Assembly: GCA_002205965.3 (NCBI GenBank)
Contig: NADL03000602.1
Location: 1,984,001 to 2,048,000, forward strand
Source of the DNA: Kappaphycus alvarezii
Taxonomy: Eukaryota > Rhodophyta > Florideophyceae > Gigartinales > Solieriaceae
Length of the DNA stretch: 64,000 nt
Direction: 5' to 3'
Of this stretch, positions 32,639 to 43,280 are shown in pieces. Numbering within the stretch: the stretch's first letter is position 1; the number at the start of each line of letters is the position of its first letter. The notes beneath the pieces are model-generated. The model saw only the letters and a list, made by a program, of their open reading frames with translations. It did no database searches and was not told the origin of the DNA. A program made the position numbers and the translations under genes.

Positions 32639-33286
32639 TGATATAATGAAAATTGTAGATATTCCTTGGCATGCTGCGCTGGCTGAGCTGGCTGCGCTGG
32701 CTGAGCTGGCTGCGCTGGCTCAGTTGGCATGCTGCGCTGGCCGAGTTGGCATGCTGTGCTGGCTGAGTTGGCATGCTGCGCTGGCTGAGTTGGCACTGTA
32801 CTTACAATTTTATTTTTAAATATTTTTAGAGGGATGCTTTGCACTGTACTGTGGCGGTGCAGATTTGGCACATAGGTACTGTATAGGTGCTACAGAATGT
32901 GAGGGTTGAAAACTCTATATAAGGGGCTGTTTGCATGAAATGGTAGGACTACTTGGGAGCCAGCATACCCGAGCGGGGCGCTCAACAAGTTAAGTCAAAC
33001 ACAAAGCATAAAGCAAGTTGGCAGACAACTTCAGGTCAAGCTCCGAGTAGTAGGAAGTTGAGAGTCAACTTCAGACCCTAGAAAACTTTTTCCTAAGCTG
33101 GTCGCAGAGCATCAGTGGTAGACCCTGCCCCTTTTATACTTGCTTGTAGCCCTCTCAACTCTCTCCCATATACACTCCTTTTTATTTGTTCAACTATACC
33201 ACGGTAGCACTTTTGTCGCTCGCAACACCTCCGTCTTGGGGTAGTTGGTTCTAAGTATCTCTTCTCCCGACGATTTACCCCTATCA
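32639..33286 (+). repeat. E2 3' LTR (chimeric)
   Basis: 648 bp. U3 and the TATA region are nearly identical to the E2 5' LTR. From about 33009 onward, R-U5 instead matches the E1 LTR almost base for base (for example AGGTCAAGCTCCGAGTAG and CTCTCTCCCATATACACT). Confidence 0.88.
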
Positions 33287-33291
33287 CCATC
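33287..33291. repeat. E2 target-site duplication, right
   Basis: CCATC, identical to 27422-27426. Confidence 0.85.
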
Positions 33292-33300
33292 GTCGCCTAA

Positions 33301-33388
33301 AGGGGAAATTTTTGGGTTCTTTTAATGCATGGAAGATGTGGTCGTTTATGTCCACGCGGCTAATGCATTATGCTGGACAAGTTGACGG
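33301..33388 (-). mobile_element. micro-retroposon insertion (about 88 bp) in family N copy 3
   Basis: AGGGGAAATTTTTGGG and GGAAGATGTGG identify the family. Flanks TCGCCTAA and TCGCCCAA look like an imperfect target duplication, and family N copy 4 (61043-61060) has the uninterrupted TCGTCGCCCAAGGCACC. Confidence 0.55.
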
Positions 33389-33640
33389 TGATCGCCCAAG
33401 GTGCCATAGATATCAATCCCGACGGGGGAGAGGAGGATATCGTTTTGGTCGCAGTAAGTGCTGTAATGACGATGTTTCTCGCCCTCTGCGAGTGTCGCGG
33501 CAGCACCTGCGGTAACCGTACTTGGCGAGATGTGGCTGCGTGCAGAGGGGTGGGCAACAGTAACGTCGACGGCGATATCGGTACTGTGAAGCCCGTATGC
33601 TGCTGGAATGTAAATGTCCATTCGTAACGCGGGGGACTCC
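33389..33640 (+). CDS. family N copy 3, C-terminal part
   Basis: The open frame has VIAQGAIDINPDGGEEDI, a hydrophobic stretch VLVAVSAVMTMFLALCEC that could span a membrane, then GNRTWRDVAACRGVGNSNVDGDI. It matches copy 4 at 61040-61240 with many conserved residues in the same frame, so this part of the family is protein-coding in origin. The function is unknown. In intact form it would follow the RVR..L.QRHAA and YNV.Q.RAEGIQK parts. Confidence 0.5.
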
Positions 33641-34059
33641 GAATGCCCAAACGAGTTGAGAACCTGGTAGAGGAGCGGATGCTCGACGAGGGCGACGATC
33701 CCAACTTCCTTATAGTAGCAGGCGAGAACGTTGCGAATGGAGCGTGGTAGCATCCCTCTTTCCTTTGGTTAGCCTAACATTTAAATTCAAGGAATTTCCG
33801 CCGTAAAGTGACCCTGACCCTGCATAAGTACCATATCATAGTATTGCGATACCCAAGGACAGTAGTGCGGACTACATTTGGCCTTTTTCTCTACATCCTG
33901 AACGTCAAAATGGGCTCCACCCAAACTGAAGGTAGTAACCTAGCCACCGATTATCGACCCACGCACAGAAATGTGCCCGTCCCGGTTTGATCCCAAATAG
34001 AAACCAATTGAATAATTACCTCTCTCAGGCAATGGTGCTCGCGCATAGCCGGAGGTTTG

Positions 34060-34780
34060 GAGTACCATGGTCTGTCTCCGTCTCGGTGTAACCCTTTTCT
34101 CTGAAACACATCCCTGTGCCGTTTGCACCCTTTCTAACGCTTTGTTGGATGCATACGGTCGCTACGCATCTGTGTGTCACAATGGTCCTGGTAATGTGCG
34201 CCGTGACAACGCGCTGTGGGCCCAGCTCATTGCTGCCCTCCGCAGCGTTGCTCGAAACTACGGTGTTCAAGTGTTTCGAGAATACCGTTTTCCGACCCCG
34301 GCTCTGTCTCCTCTCTCCCTCTCTCTTAGCGCCGCCGTCATGTCGCCCCCCTTCTCCGGCAGGTGTCTGGTGATGCCGAACCCGCTAACACGAGGCTGCG
34401 CCTAGACATGAACATAGCGGGCCCGTAGTTATCTGCTTCCCCGCATGGGTTCGATGTCTCTGTCATCAGCCTGCATTCCTCCTTTTACGCTCATGCTGGT
34501 CCCATATCTCACCTAGCCTAGAAGGAAAGTGAAAAGCGACGTCATTATGCATGCCGTTGGGCTCACTATGGCATTCAGCCCCACCCCATGGTTGTTGATG
34601 CTTATGGTTGCATCGGGTCTTGTTTCGAAGTGGGTGCCCAACAGGTAGCGAATTTCATCTGGCAAAGGATGGCTCTTCGCTAGCGTCCGAAAAATCGAAG
34701 CTACTCACCAGCCTTATTTGTTTCGTCGTTCACTGCACTGCTGTGTCCGTAAATCGCCGTCGCCTTCACCAAGGGCCCCG
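34060..34780 (+). pseudogene. non-LTR element C-terminal domain relic
   Basis: MVCLRLGV.LFS.T.PC..C, D.YGRYASVC and R..N lie in the same order as in 54531-55679. Further on (about 34535-34670, frameshifted) there is RHYACRWAHYGIQPHPMVVDAYG matching RYGHLCAELLMDFHPMAFDIYG, and later VSVNRRRL. The C..C...H/Y...C then R(H/D)N arrangement is typical of the zinc-knuckle and restriction-like endonuclease end of some non-LTR elements. Confidence 0.6.
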
Positions 34781-35069
34781 CTACATAGTAGGCTCTCCTT
34801 CATTTTTATTCTCTAAGCATAGGGGGGGGAATGATGGGTACTTTACTTCGTCGTCTGACACCTCTACCTGGGGAGGGGATCTAAGTAAAGTGATGCACTT
34901 CTATAATTACTTCTAACATAGCCACGCAAAACTCCTCTCTATTGTACGTCGCTTTATTTATATGGATCTATATGGATCAGTAAGTGTTGGACTTACGCGC
35001 AGGCTGTGACATCGCAAGACCGTACCTTCGCATACCAATGTTTATCCCGGATTACAGCCGACCCTAGTT

Positions 35070-35103
35070 TTCAATCATTAAAACACCCAAAGCTTTTTCC
35101 CCT
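35070..35103 (+). repeat. micro-retroposon constant end (reverse orientation)
   Basis: TTAAAACACCCAAAGCTTTTTCCCC is shared with the orthologous position 56856-56905 of block copy 3, so this insertion predates the duplication. Confidence 0.45.
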
Positions 35104-36357
35104 TTATTTATACCTCTGTTACATTCTCAGGTCTCCCCTGAACTTGTCCGATGTTTCCGCGTATCCGTCTCGACACGGTTGCGATAGATAGCCATTTAGA
35201 ATAACGAAATGGCAAGAACTTCTAGATCCCGAACTACTGAACAAGCAACACAATTGGTTTTCTTCGCCCGAATGGCCCCACGATATGATCCGGTTCTGGG
35301 CCCAACAAAAATTAGCGATAGCGAGAGTCCGCACGTACATAATTGTGGTGTATAGCATTCACGTAAATACTCTCGTCGATACATCAATGACTTCTTCCCA
35401 CGTCGGAATCCTTTTGAGATTATAAATTAAGCCGAAAGGCTACGCAGATAGTGGCTGAATGCAAGGCCAATATTTGTTTCTGAGTTCTTGTACACCGGCT
35501 GGTTACAAAACGAACGTGTCGAATATGGGAGGTCTCCGTATTCTTGTTGTGTAAGATAAAGTGTCACATGTTTGTGTTTAGCAGGCCCATTTTAGTCTAC
35601 AATGTACGGTCCCATTTCTCGACCCTTATATTTATTGCTGCTGTTACCCTTCAAGGCTCGTTAAAGTCATTGTTGGCCCGATGGCATCACTGAGGTCGAG
35701 CTAGAAATGATTAAAAGCTTTTGTAGGCCCAGGCCCCTACCTGTAACTAGATGACCTTCCGTCTGTGCTCATATTTTCTCTCGATATACTCTGTTCGCAA
35801 TTTGCAAGCAACGGTATAAATTCGCCTCAGAGGTTCAAACATGATTTTAGGGTACTGTATTCGGGAAAGACTCATTGGGAAGGCCTTTGCGCACAACTTG
35901 CTTTCTACTCGAGCGCCACGTGCGTCACTAGAGTAAATTACATCTCTTCTTTATTTTGGACCAGGCTAGAGACCATGGAATGCAAGTACTGTACAGAGAG
36001 ATGGAGATGTACAGAAGGTGCATCTCCATCTCCATCTCCTTGTTCATAGAGCGGAACGGGACTGAAATCTTCACGAATTCTAGGGCACGAAAGAGGGCGT
36101 GACATTAATGTCGTTCTGAAATCGAAATCACGCCCTTTATGAACAGTAAAAGAATTGCCACGACGCGAACGACCAACTGCAGAGTCAGAGGAGGAAAGCA
36201 TGTGTAAACTTGCAGGCATGACATTCGTCACGAGTTTAACGGGACATTTGCTGATTAGTAAGAAAAAATTCCGACTTCGTGGTTTTCTCTTCTTTTCACT
36301 GATCTGTGGAGAAAATCGTACCAACGGAAGAGTCAAATCTATTTCAAGGTCAGAAGG

Positions 36358-36366
36358 ATATATATA
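36358..36366 (+). promoter_or_regulatory. TATA box of spondin copy 2
   Basis: ATATATATA, about 105 bp before the ATG, preceded by the conserved CTATTTCAAGGTCAGAAGG. Confidence 0.6.
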
Positions 36367-36467
36367 CGGAACCTAGACCTATTTGACACCAAATTGAAAC
36401 CGCCATCACCTCACGACAAAATACCTCACTCTCAAAAATTTTAACGCAAAGCATTCCAATTTACACC

Positions 36468-37091
36468 ATGAACTTCAAATCCGTCCTTGCTTTATTTTTC
36501 CTCTCCTTGGTTACTATCGGGAAAGGATGCAAGTACGCGACATATGAACTGAGGATGCAGAATATGTTTACGGCTGAAAACATCCCTGCAGCACCAGAAA
36601 ATCCACACCTATCCCCGTTGACAGCATTCTCACACGGGCGCCGCTTCTCCGCGTTTGTGAGATATGGGTACGCTACTGCAGGAGTCAGAGATGTTGCCGA
36701 AACCGGGAACACAAAAATGTTGGAGGCGGAGTTGATGCACCCGTTTGTGAAGGACGTTGCTGTGGCGGATGGACCGAGTTTCAGTGCGGAAGAAGAGTTT
36801 GTTCTAGAGGTCAAGGTTAACTGCAAATATCCGTTCATCTCTGCGATTTCTATGATTGCTCCGAGCCCGGACTGGTTTGTGGCCATTTCGAGCCTTGATA
36901 TGCGGGACATGAATGGTACTTTTGTCGAGCGCAGTGGGATGCTGGTTACATATGATGCTGGGACTGACTCTGGTATGACATTCACTGCTGAGGATATGGA
37001 GACGATGCCTCCGGAGAACATTGCTCCGCTGCGGGAAGAATCGCTGTATGGGGTTCCGGTTGCTAAGTACTACCTTACTCTGAAGGAGTAA
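36468..37091 (+). CDS. secreted Spondin_N-like protein, copy 2
   Basis: 207 aa from the ATG at 36468, with a signal peptide at residues 1-20, PSPDWFV at 132-138 and YDAGTDSG at 162-169. It is nearly identical to copy 1 (two residues differ) and about 14 residues from copy 3. The coding sequence is far better conserved than the flanks, which points to a working gene under selection. The upstream TATA box and leader are shared. Fold and secretion are inferred from the family; the actual role is not known. Confidence 0.87.
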   Translation: MNFKSVLALFFLSLVTIGKGCKYATYELRMQNMFTAENIPAAPENPHLSPLTAFSHGRRFSAFVRYGYATAGVRDVAETGNTKMLEAELMHPFVKDVAVADGPSFSAEEEFVLEVKVNCKYPFISAISMIAPSPDWFVAISSLDMRDMNGTFVERSGMLVTYDAGTDSGMTFTAEDMETMPPENIAPLREESLYGVPVAKYYLTLKE

Positions 37092-37397
37092 AAGGAGGGT
37101 TGGATCAAGGCACCAGTGCAGGTATTTGTGAGTTATATCCCACAAAAATCAAGGACTGCCAATAGGAAGCTGAAATAATAGGGCTACTCCCGCAGAGGGG
37201 GGATTGTTTACGTAAGAGCCGCAGCGTTGCAAGCAGCAACGCTATGTATAGTGTCTTGGTTGCCGTTTAGCCAATATTTTTTTATCTGAAAATAACATTA
37301 AAAGGAAAGTTTCGGCTTACTTTGATCATTTTCCCAAATACACCGCGCCCGCGGTTATGCTTAGTGTTTTACGGTATCGTACAGCTGATTTGATTTA

Positions 37398-37583
37398 AAG
37401 CACCACCCAGCGTTTGTGTATCCCAGAGACCACTTGTTCATAGGAGAATCTGCCGCTGGAGTTCCTGTCAATATTGACGTGTTCCTCCATAACGACCATA
37501 TACTCAATGTGCGACGGGGCTCTTCTCACGGCGGGTACATCATTATTTCCATGAACTGCCCGCAACCCTTGCAACATCCCTGA
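37398..37583 (+). other. conserved unknown frame downstream of spondin copy 2
   Basis: The plus-strand frame reads ...GVPVNIDVFLHNDHILNV..GSSHGGYIIISMNCPQPLQ. The paralogous place after spondin copy 3 (59247-59477) gives VPANIDAFPYDVHMLSVLHGSDYRYVMISTNARSL in the same frame. There is no start codon upstream. It may be a piece of a DNA transposon or a host gene. Confidence 0.4.
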
Positions 37584-38055
37584 GAGGGTCAAACTGGCGT
37601 CAACGGGAAAAGAAACTACCAATTACCTAAGATGAGAGTTGTGACAGTCAAGTAATGTGCTACAGAAGACGTTACCGGACAAGAAAGAGGAGTGGAAGTG
37701 AAAGAAGGGTCACTGATCTTGCAACCAGTTCTAAAGTTACAGACTCTTACCCCCCGCTTAGGGACGAGAGAGCAGATCAATTTTTCTTGGTCCCAGGCTG
37801 ACACTCCACTAACCTTGAGGATTTCGATTCTGTTTTCCAAAGTAGTCGGGACGGAAATTCTCTTAAAAGATCTTCCTACTTTTAAAATCAGCAGTACTTC
37901 TCCCTCCAAAATAAATAGATGACTGGCTATTTATTTCTACTGGATCCAATGATCGAAACTGTCTTTGAGCGGAAGAAAGCTAGCATACATTGGCGGGCTG
38001 ATCAACTTCATTTAAATTCTCTGAGGAGTCCGAGGACACGAACGATACGCAAGTC
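37584..38055. other. no clear gene
   Basis: An open minus frame at 37616-37909 (97 codons) and an open plus frame at 37692-37922 overlap. Neither has a recognisable motif. Confidence 0.3.
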
Positions 38056-38443
38056 ATTTCTAATTTCATAATAAGCATATTTTTATGTTTTCAGGTGCTA
38101 CATGGACGGTACTTAACATACGACTATTCATTCTTAACGAAACGCGTCTTATTTAACTATAGACATCCATTTCTCCCCCATCTTCCGGATGAGTCTACAT
38201 GTCACATATGTGATCTTACTCTTGGGAGGGTTCTGAAAGGCCACGGAAGAATAATGTTACCAACCCCATCTTGATGTTTTCAAACCGATACATGAAGCTG
38301 TGGTACGAAGTGAAGTACCAGTGACGCGAACTTACATTTTGGAATATCACATTAGTAATGAGCTGCGTCCATATCCGTTTGGCAGGCCCTATATTTTAGC
38401 AATACGGCAACGGTCACTAAAGTTAGCAGTAGAGGAAAAATAA
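38056..38443 (+). pseudogene. E5: relic of the gypsy Pol tail domain II
   Basis: The frame reads ISNFIISIFLCFQVLHG, then RVLFNYRHPFLPHLPDE and DLTLGRV, matching E1 residues 877-935; after frame changes it ends RTYILEYHISNELRPYPFGRPYIL and AVEEK-stop. It lies directly before an LTR, exactly as in E1, so it is the 3' end of a plus-strand element whose other parts are lost. Confidence 0.8.
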
Positions 38444-38479
38444 AGAGTATGGATGTTCTTTTTATGCAAGGGAGCTCCA

Positions 38480-39165
38480 TGAACACTAAAATTTTTCCCG
38501 CGAAAAAAATAAAAGGGATAGTACCTAATTTATACAATTTACTTGAATTTCCAATATTTTTTAGTTATGTCAGCCTGGCAAATTCATACCAGATATTTTT
38601 ATTTTGTGAAGAGCTGTAAATAATTGAATACAGTAGACCTTAGGGTATCCGAAGATATCAAGCTCAATATTGAGGTACTATAAAATTGTCAATTCTATTC
38701 TATCTCTCTGCTTACAAGCTCCAAAGGGGAGTCTTATATATTTACCATGATAAAATATTGCCTATGAACATTCTCGTCCACAAAAAATTCCTCGGCCACA
38801 TTATTTGCTTCTGCGTATGTGTTGTTGAGAGTTCAGGATTAGTGTAAATGTCCATATAAGCTGATTGGTCTGCTTATTGTAGAAGAGGGCAAACAAGTTG
38901 GGAGACAGTTTCAAGTGAAGACTCAAAGCAGTGAGAAGTTGAAAGTCAAATAATGACCCTAAAATAGTTTATCTTGCGTTATCTTTTGAGCAGAGGTGCT
39001 GGAACCTTCCTCTTCTATGCTTACTTGAAGCCCTTTAACCTTTTTCCTTATGCACCTCTTCGTGTTCCCATAACAATACTTTGGTAGCATATTTTTTGCT
39101 CGCGAAACATCCCTTCTAGGATCGTTGGTCCAGTGAGTCTCTTCTTCGGAGATTTATTCATATGA
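38480..39165 (+). repeat. E5 3' LTR relic
   Basis: About 686 bp, with TGAACACTAAAATTTTTCCCGCG at the start, two TATA-like boxes (ACTATAAAA near 38678 and CATATAAGC near 38852), a hairpin AAGTTGGGAGACAGTTT that still pairs through G-U, and a diverged U5. Confidence 0.7.
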
Positions 39166-40079
39166 GCCGCCATGGAACATATGTAGGAACAGGTTAATAT
39201 CTGCTGGTCAGGAAACGATGTTACAAACTGACAAAAAAAATCTTTGATCTCTAGCCCCGCCACTTCTTTCATCCTGAAGACCTTCCAATGCCGCTCAAAT
39301 ATGCTCGAGACACAGTTATCTATCTAGTTATTCGTATAGACCTGCTCTCTTCATCTCCCACATACCGGCAAATCCATGTGAGGTCTAACCCTACCACGTT
39401 CATATGAGCGAACCATAAATTTTGAACAGGGCCAGCGACTGCAAAAAATTGCACCATAACGTTGATCTCCTCTAGGTTAAGTGGGGTTGGTTTACTGCGA
39501 GTAGTGCATATGTTCGGAGTTTTATTGTCGCTCAAACCGTGATATATGATCTACATTACGAATAAGCCAGTCTTGATATGAAACGGGTTTCATAGGTGCT
39601 AGTTCTTCTTTTACAGAACAATTCGCATTGAAATTAGCACCCAATGGGGCTTGTTTGCGCGATGGCCTCCCCTCTTCTTCCAGGAGGAGCGCGAGAAAGG
39701 TTTCGATGTTTGACACTTGGAAGATACAATCGATCTATCAAGGTACAGTAAATTTCCATAAATGTCTTCTACAACGTCTCCAGTATTAAAAAATAAGCAT
39801 ACAAGTATACTGGGTTTTTGTCGGCTTCTTTTTCATAGTATATGAACCTCACGTGCCTCCCCTAATAACGGAGCATTTCTACCCTCAACTTCTTCAGGAA
39901 TTGCTGTCACCTCTCCTGACCAGGTCAATCTTCTCTGCTTCTGCAGAGCATTGAAAACGGCTCGCGCTTCGCGTTTTGTCATAAACATAGTCCTTTACAC
40001 AGAAATTTCCAATATCTCAGAAAGGGGAAAATGGGGGGCTAATCGGAAATCTATCCGGTACTATTCTCTGGTTTTATTG
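39166..40079. other. short repeats, no supported gene
   Basis: GGGGTTGGTTTACTGCGAGTAG near 39483 and GGAAGATACAATCGATCTATC near 39719 are pieces of the dispersed short repeats. The open minus frame at 39522-39716 has no known motif. Confidence 0.35.
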
Positions 40080-42606
40080 CTGGAATTTTAAAAAAATTCT
40101 AAAATGTATCCTTCTCTATCTTAAACACTACAGAAGATAACCATGGTGAAAAAAATGCCCGAGGTGTGTCATTTTCCAGCATATTTGTAACGCTTCCGAA
40201 GAAATGGTCATATTGTAAGTGGCTGACCTCTAGACCTATGGTGAATTGGTTTGGAATTGGTATATTAGACGGAGTGAGTGATCAGTAAACGCGCGTGTCT
40301 TATGTCGGAAACGCTCCAAGTAATGATTTCGGAAGATTTGATTATCCGAGATATTTTAAAATGCGATAGAGGGGATTTTTTATAATTAATATCGGCGATC
40401 GCTTGCTGTTCTTGACCGTGACATTTCATATATCATTTTTCGTGAACTGTTTCCGCTGAATCTATTTTTCATATCCGGTCGCCTCAAAATCCCCTAGCTT
40501 CTTCCAATGAACATTGGCCTTTCATACTGTAAATCTTGTTGTAGAATCATCGCAATACTACTAGAAAATTGGAGCCAGAACTGTTTTTAAATCCCAGTCG
40601 TCGCCTTTGTCATACCCAGAATCTCAATAATACCATGCGAGTTTTAATCCCATTCTATCATAAAATTTTCTATTTTCGCCCTTTCTGGTTGAATCTGAAC
40701 ATTTTCTGTAATATATAGAGGAAAATCTTTACTTCTTTTACCCCTTAAGTCTTCTAATCTCACGGTTTCCAAAATATAGTGGTACTTTTACGGATCTTTC
40801 AAGTATTTGAACTCAGGAACATTGGTTGCCAGGGTCAGTGTATGTCCTCAGCTATTCCATTGCTGGAAAGCCAATTATTTTGTCAATATTTACCTCAGGA
40901 ATAGCAAGAAAGTCAATATTAAAGTTCGATTCACCGAAAAATAACGTGATCTTTGTCAAAAGTCCCCGTATATTTGGGTACAGTTCTATCTACAACAGTT
41001 AAAATCAGTTTAGTCGGAACAATTGCGAGATCAACATTTCTCATTGAACTTTCGGAAATAATATTTGGGACAGCACTCAAATGGAATATAGGTTGAGTTT
41101 TGGTTCCCAAGAGATTGACTGGTACTAGCTTAAGACGTCTTAGCGCTGTCGAAGCCGAGTTAGGAATTTTTCTTGCGCTTACTGTACTTACTAAACGCAA
41201 TGATCTTTTCGAGCACTCTCTTCGCTTCTACCGCCCCAGTAATAGCTGACCGACGAGATTCCAGTTGGCGTGGAAAAGATCTCGGCTACTAAGTTATTTT
41301 TTCACATACCTTAATAAAACCCTTGGGATAGTTTTGACTTTTTCTGTTTTTTCATTTTCTTTACCAGAGCAATTTCCGCTCCCAGTACAATTTAATCTAA
41401 TATTTTCTTCCAGAGGGCTAGATGTGTTGTAATATGCTAAGCATTTTCATGTTTTGATCTTGGCTCCTTCGATAACACATTATCTTATCGATGCCCTTTT
41501 TTCAAACTGACTTCGCCAACTTCATCGGCGATAGATACGTTTCCTGTGCTGTTCAGATTATCACACTTCCATTTTTGTAAACGTTTATCTCAGATCCACA
41601 ATCGCTTCGCGTCCCGGAGATAGTTGTCCGTCTGTTATCTTTAGCCCAGCAGTTGCTCTCACTATGACGGTAGCAACAGAACTTCTCACAAATATTATTC
41701 CGGTGTGGAATCTCGAGGCACATAATTGCGAAGTTTGAAGGCTAATGGAAGTAGGAGAGGAATTATGTAGCTTTGGGAGTACCGCAATGGTTTTTCTTTT
41801 GTGTCAGGGAAGTTTCTTGAGCTGTGATGTTTCCATATCCAGTCGATTATCGAACCCTGTTTCCCGTCCTTCTCTCAGACTTCTAAAAATAGCTTCTCAC
41901 GGCTTTAAACTGCGCCAGACTAGTAGCTGGTCTTTGTTAATTCTTTTCAGGATACACGAGGAACATGTGTATACGGTCACCCTTTTTCATTTCACACAGC
42001 GACTGAGGTGTCTCCCAATCTTCAACAAACTCCAAAATAGCGCACTCAAGATCATTAAATGTATGGGAGCCTTTTATGAGGAGGAAATTGGAAAGCCTCT
42101 TATCCTCCTTTGTAGTCTTACGCGTCATTCCGTACTTGGCTTTGGCGTTGAACCGAGCCCTTTCGTAAAGGTCACATAAGTAAATTCATTAGTTTACTAA
42201 ATCGCTGAGGTTGAGGCGGGCCTCTGTCATGGAATGTTTCATGTCATCTGGCTCAACTTCCTCAGCGTATTATTTCGTAACCCACTCATACACATTAGTA
42301 AAGCTGCGCCCATTTCCATTAAGGGTCAACAATTGATGAACTTTGCTTTATATATGCTCTTCGCATCACGAAAAAGACAGGCAAAGATAACCCAGTGCCT
42401 TTTATCTATCGTTCCTTTCCTGCATTAAAATGTTAGCATTTGTATGAATAAAATCTTCTAAGGCTTCATTCTAGTTCCCTGTGAACGATAAACCAGCAGT
42501 ATTGAGATCCATTAATGAAGACAAAAGTATGTAAATCTAACTGAACTCCGACCTAATTGTTCAAAACTAGAATACGAAGGGTGGAACCCCCTCCACAATA
42601 GTGCCA
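40080..42606 (-). mobile_element. E4: decayed Ty3/gypsy gag-pro-RT relic
   Basis: Minus strand. Gag starts at ATG 42512 (MDLNTAGLSFTG) and includes RLSNFLLIKGSHTFNDLE at 42128-41937. Protease is at 41200-40931 (RRLKLVPVNLLG, active-site region now FHLSAVPNIISES, so the catalytic Asp is lost). The start of RT is at about 40360-40080. A primer-binding site like that of E1 is near 42590-42604. Everything after the start of RT is missing. Confidence 0.8.
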
Positions 42607-43280
42607 AATGACAATACTATTTCGTCGAGGATGAGATTCTCAGAACAAATAATCCCAGAACTGAGATGTTGTAAGCGACAAAAGTGCTACCGAATTACAG
42701 CTGTGGGAACACTAAAAGATGAGTAAATATAGGAGGTTTAGTAGCCACAATAGAGTACATAAGAGACAGGGTCTACCAATTATGCTCTGTGAATAACGCA
42801 AGAGAAAAAATTCGTAGGTCAGAACTTGACTTTCAACTTTCAAACTGCTTGGTTCTGGACTAAACTCATCTCCTAAATTGACTTGCTTCTCCAAGACGAG
42901 CCAATTTAATCAAGCAAGTATAGACTTTTCGATCAATCTTCAATTCTCAGTAACACATGCTCAAAACCAAGAATGAGTTGAACTGATTTTTTGGACGAGA
43001 ACGACGGGGGTGAATATATTTTAAGGTAAATATCTAGGTGCCCGCATCGGAGCTCCTAACCGCCGACCTAGAATTGAATTGAGAATTATGTAGTGTCCCA
43101 TATTTGAGCTTGGTATATTAGAACACCATGAGTCCACTCTTTTCAATTTTTGGCAGATCTTCAAAAATATAAGAATCGTTCCATGATTTTTCCACACTGA
43201 AATATTCAAAAATCATGAAAGTTCGAGTACAGTATCCAAACTAGGTTCTTCTTCTGATACTTTTCGAGGGGTAAATTTTA
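42607..43280 (-). repeat. E4 5' LTR relic
   Basis: Reversed U5-R-U3 with GCAAGCAAGT, AAGTTGAAAGTCAAGTT-type hairpin, and U3 containing CACCTAGATATTTACCTT as in E1. It adjoins the E4 primer-binding site. Confidence 0.7.

Larger units (their letters stand above)
27427..33286 (+). mobile_element. E2: Ty3/gypsy LTR retrotransposon, internally deleted
   Basis: The internal region is a close relative of E1, but U3 is unrelated to that of E1. The order is LTR, PBS, gag, protease, RT, RNase H, partial integrase, then a junction to the last approximately 30 codons of the tail. It is non-functional: 1-bp deletions near 29372, 29662 and 30593, a TAG at 31861, an integrase Glu to Lys change and a deletion of about 1.4 kb. 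CCATC target duplications flank it. Confidence 0.93.
33770..37640 (+). repeat. duplicated spondin block, copy 2
   Basis: It aligns with 56570-59440 (for example ACAAAAATTAGCGATA near 35310 and 57104, ATACTCTCGTCGATACATCAATG at 35369 and 57165). It is interrupted by a non-LTR fragment around 34024-34880 that is absent from copy 3. Confidence 0.75.
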
